From Clostridiales bacterium (GTDB lineage: Bacteria; Bacillota; Clostridia; Oscillospirales; Oscillospiraceae), in the NCBI GenBank assembly GCA_003522945.1, contig DPHR01000096.1, positions 1 through 7,286 on the forward strand: a DNA stretch of 7,286 nt, written 5' to 3'. The notes beneath the pieces were generated by a model that was given only the letters and a program-made list of their open reading frames with translations, had not been told where the DNA came from and ran no database searches. A program made the translations under genes and the position numbers. Of this stretch, positions 6,062-7,286 are shown in pieces; within the stretch, counting starts at the first letter, position 1; every line of letters starts with the position of its first letter.

Positions 6062-6430
6062 ATGCAGTTCAAAATGATCCATGAAAACTATAACGTCTGC
6101 GACCTTGCCGCCTCACTTGCGTTTTACGAGAAAGCGCTCGGCCTGCACGAAAAGCGGCGCAAGGAAGCCGCCGACGGTTCGTATATCATCGTGTATGTCG
6201 GCAACGACGCTTCCGACTTTGAACTCGAGCTCACGTGGCTGCGCGACCATCCGCAGGCCTACGACATCGGCGAGGAAGAATTCCATCTCGCGTTCCGTGC
6301 GGACGATTTCGCCGCGGCGCACGCGCTCCACAGCGAAATGGGCTGCATCTGCTTTGAAAACGACGCCATGGGCATCTACTTCATCCAGGACCCGGACGGC
6401 TACTGGCTGGAGATCGTCCCGACAAGATAA
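6062..6430 (+). CDS. VOC-superfamily protein, glyoxalase-I-like
   Basis: A 122-residue cytoplasmic protein of the vicinal oxygen chelate fold, two beta-alpha-beta-beta-beta modules. Compared from memory with E. coli GloA, all four metal ligands are present at matching places: H7 in MIHENYNV, E56 in ELELTW, H75 in EEFHLAF and E117 in YWLEIV. DLAASLAFYEKALGL (14-28) and IQDPDGYWLEIV (108-119) are the classic module signatures. It is somewhat shorter than GloA (135). This supports a metal-dependent lyase or isomerase acting on a 2-oxoaldehyde adduct. Most Clostridia lack glutathione, so the thiol cofactor or substrate may differ, and I leave the gene symbol empty. AAAGGA (6047-6052), overlapping the stop of the MBL gene, is its ribosome binding site. 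It likely shares a transcript with the MBL gene. Confidence 0.88.
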   Translation: MQFKMIHENYNVCDLAASLAFYEKALGLHEKRRKEAADGSYIIVYVGNDASDFELELTWLRDHPQAYDIGEEEFHLAFRADDFAAAHALHSEMGCICFENDAMGIYFIQDPDGYWLEIVPTR

Positions 6431-6447
6431 AATCTCCCGGCGAACAC

Positions 6448-6499
6448 GGAGAAAACGTATGATTTATTTAGAAGGAGAAAACGTACGATTTATTTAGAA
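6448..6499 (+). repeat. 26-bp perfect-phase tandem duplication at the acetyltransferase start
   Basis: Bases 6448-6473 and 6474-6499 are adjacent copies of one 26-base unit beginning GGAGAAAACGTA and ending TTTATTTAGAA. They differ at one base only: ATG at 6459-6461 in copy 1 becomes ACG at 6485-6487 in copy 2. Each copy holds a ribosome binding site plus the first five codons of the acetyltransferase. Since 26 is not a multiple of three, the ATG of copy 1 is out of frame with the gene body. Confidence 0.96.
6459..6497 (+). other. 12-codon ORF created by the duplication (MIYLEGENVRFI)
   Basis: Starting at the surviving ATG of copy 1, with GGAG 7 bases upstream, translation gives MIYLEGENVRFI and stops at TAG 6495-6497. 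The first five residues equal those of the acetyltransferase; the rest is frameshifted. It is probably a by-product of the duplication, though it could act as a short leader whose translation ends 12 bases past the ACG codon and so affects restart there. Confidence 0.5.
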
Positions 6500-6979
6500 A
6501 CGGAGAGGCTGTCTCTTCGGAATCTGGAGCTATCCGATGCGGAAAGCATCAGCGGATACCGAAACGACGAGGCATGCCGACGGTATCAGCGGTGGGAGGC
6601 CTTCACGCTTCCGGATATCGAGGCGTATATTGAGAAGTTTCAAAGCGATGTTTTCCTGTCAGACAAGCAGGAACAGCACTTTGGGATCGCCCAAAGAAAC
6701 AGCTTGGAGCTTGTAGGCGAACTGGCGTACTTTTATAAGCCGGGGGACTGTATCACGCTGGGTATCACCGTTGCCCCTCGTTTCCAGAGAAATGGATATG
6801 CCTGTGAAATGCTGCGGGAAGTGATCCGTTCTGTCCGGGAAAAGTATCCGACATTGGATATTGTGGCGCTGATCGACAAAGGCAATCGGAAAAGCCTGTG
6901 CCTTTTTGAAAAGCTGGGTTTTCGGCAGGAGTGCTACGCGGATTCGATTGCCTCTTTTGTTTATGTGCTCTCTGCATAG
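6485..6979 (+). CDS. GNAT-family N-acetyltransferase (RimJ/RimL-like), start codon lost to ACG
   Basis: The frame codes for 164 residues, the normal size for the family, beginning (T/M)IYLETERLSLRNLELSDAE, a typical Acetyltransf_3 N-terminus. The acetyl-CoA-binding motif A is seen as ITVAPRFQRNGYACEML (94-110), with Q101-R102-N103-G104-Y105-A106 as the pyrophosphate loop. The C-terminal NRKSLCLFEKLGF (134-146) is the other hallmark. Such enzymes move an acetyl group from acetyl-CoA to an amine on a protein, peptide or small molecule; the target here is unknown. In this frame the first codon is ACG, with AAGGAG (6472-6477) 7 bases upstream; the ATG belongs to the upstream copy and is out of frame. 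The first ordinary in-frame start is TTG at 6704, which would remove 73 residues. So this may be a pseudogene, a weakly expressed gene using ACG or ATT, or a switchable one. The body of the gene has no stop or frameshift. Two rows of it are about 45-52% GC, lower than its neighbours. Confidence 0.75.
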   Translation, partial: TIYLETERLSLRNLELSDAESISGYRNDEACRRYQRWEAFTLPDIEAYIEKFQSDVFLSDKQEQHFGIAQRNSLELVGELAYFYKPGDCITLGITVAPRFQRNGYACEMLREVIRSVREKYPTLDIVALIDKGNRKSLCLFEKLGFRQECYADSIASFVYVLSA

Positions 6980-7017
6980 GAAAAGTCCGCGGCGAAAATA
7001 CCGCGGGCTTTTCCTAT
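6976..7017. terminator. Hairpin terminator closing the MBL/VOC/GNAT operon
   Basis: A 17-bp stem is formed by 6976-6992 (ATAGGAAAAGTCCGCGG) and 7001-7017 (CCGCGGGCTTTTCCTAT) with one G-U pair and an 8-base loop. The GC-rich tip and the CTTTTCCTATTTC at the 3' side fit an intrinsic terminator. The acetyltransferase stop codon TAG (6977-6979) lies inside the left arm. Confidence 0.82.
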
Positions 7018-7028
7018 TTCGGAAACTG

Positions 7029-7037
7029 TGCTATACT
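7029..7037 (+). promoter_or_regulatory. Extended -10 promoter of nfo
   Basis: TGCTATACT (7029-7037) is an extended -10 element (TGn plus TATACT). The -35 region 17 bases upstream, TTTTCC (7009-7014), is poor and lies in the terminator arm, so the extended -10 must carry recognition. Transcription would start near 7044, followed by AGGAG (7052-7056) 6 bases before the ATG. Confidence 0.65.
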
Positions 7038-7062
7038 GAAAAAAACGCAGCAGGAGAATATT

Positions 7063-7286
7063 ATGTCAACTAACACACTGTATCTCGGCTACCATGTATC
7101 CTCTGCCGGAGGGTATATGGCGATGGGGAAGCGCGCCGCGGCGCTCGGCGCGAACACGTTCGCCTTCTTTACGCGCAATCCGCGCGGCGGCGCGGCGGCC
7201 AAGGTGGAGGAAGCGGACGTCGCGGCGTTCCGCGCGTGGGCGGTCGAACAGGGCTTCGGCCCGCTCGTGGCGCACTCGCCCTATAC
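7063..7286 (+). CDS. nfo: Endonuclease IV (AP endonuclease family 2), N-terminal part (3' end outside window)
   Basis: The first 74 codons of a gene that runs off the window. Endonuclease IV cuts DNA 5' to abasic sites in base excision repair, using three zinc ions. LGYHVSSAGGY (8-18), GANTFAFFTRNPRGG (29-43) and LVAHSPYT (68-75) match the E. coli Nfo segments GAHVSAAGG, ATAFALFTKNQRQW and ILPHDSYL. H71 aligns with the E. coli zinc ligand H69. The remaining ligands lie beyond the window. The start is fixed by AGGAG (7052-7056) 6 bases upstream and an extended -10 promoter. Because a terminator precedes it, it is a separate transcription unit from the acetyltransferase. Confidence 0.92.
   Translation, partial: MSTNTLYLGYHVSSAGGYMAMGKRAAALGANTFAFFTRNPRGGAAAKVEEADVAAFRAWAVEQGFGPLVAHSPY

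Noticed and set aside
1..7286. CRISPR array, tRNA, rRNA, insertion sequence or riboswitch
   Set aside because: No regularly spaced repeats, tRNA-like cloverleaf, transposase motif or known long structured leader was seen in the gaps, all of which are about 110 bases or shorter.

Overview
The window looks like a GC-rich member of the Bacillota, most likely class Clostridia (Oscillospirales- or Christensenellales-like). The reasons are vegetative sigma-A type promoters, strong AGGAGG ribosome binding sites, a lipoprotein with a Pro/Thr/Glu linker, and gene families I associate with that group. The assignment is inference. By hand count one row inside tex is about 68% GC, whereas rows in the small regulator cassette (2401-2700) are about 37-40% and two rows in the acetyltransferase are about 45-52%, so those two regions are candidates for later acquisition.

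Layout: (1) 2-844 (+), C-terminal part of an FGGY sugar kinase, cut by the window edge. (2) 846-884, a strong hairpin that serves as a bidirectional terminator between convergent genes. (3) 884-2020 (-), a lipoprotein with a NodB-type polysaccharide deacetylase domain. (4) 2088-2933 (-), a compact three-gene cassette (small membrane protein, XRE repressor-like protein, small membrane protein) driven by a perfect-consensus promoter flanked by twin palindromic operators. (5) 3073-5235 (+), the transcription accessory protein Tex, with its own divergent promoter. (6) 5259-6979 (+), a likely operon of an MBL-fold hydrolase, a glyoxalase-I-like VOC protein and a GNAT acetyltransferase, preceded by a promoter with a 12-bp inverted repeat and closed by a hairpin terminator. 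(7) 7063 to the end (+), the N-terminus of endonuclease IV (nfo).

Most of the genes are ordinary. Three things need a closer look. The acetyltransferase has suffered a 26-bp tandem duplication at its start: the copy with ATG is out of frame and the in-frame copy has ACG, so it is crippled, switchable, or uses a rare start. The membrane/XRE/membrane cassette shows a clear autoregulatory operator design. The MBL gene has a large inverted repeat placed over its predicted transcription start. No CRISPR array, tRNA, rRNA, transposase or phage gene was found. I did not find strong evidence of an entirely new biological system; the regulator cassette and the duplicated start are the best candidates for something undescribed.
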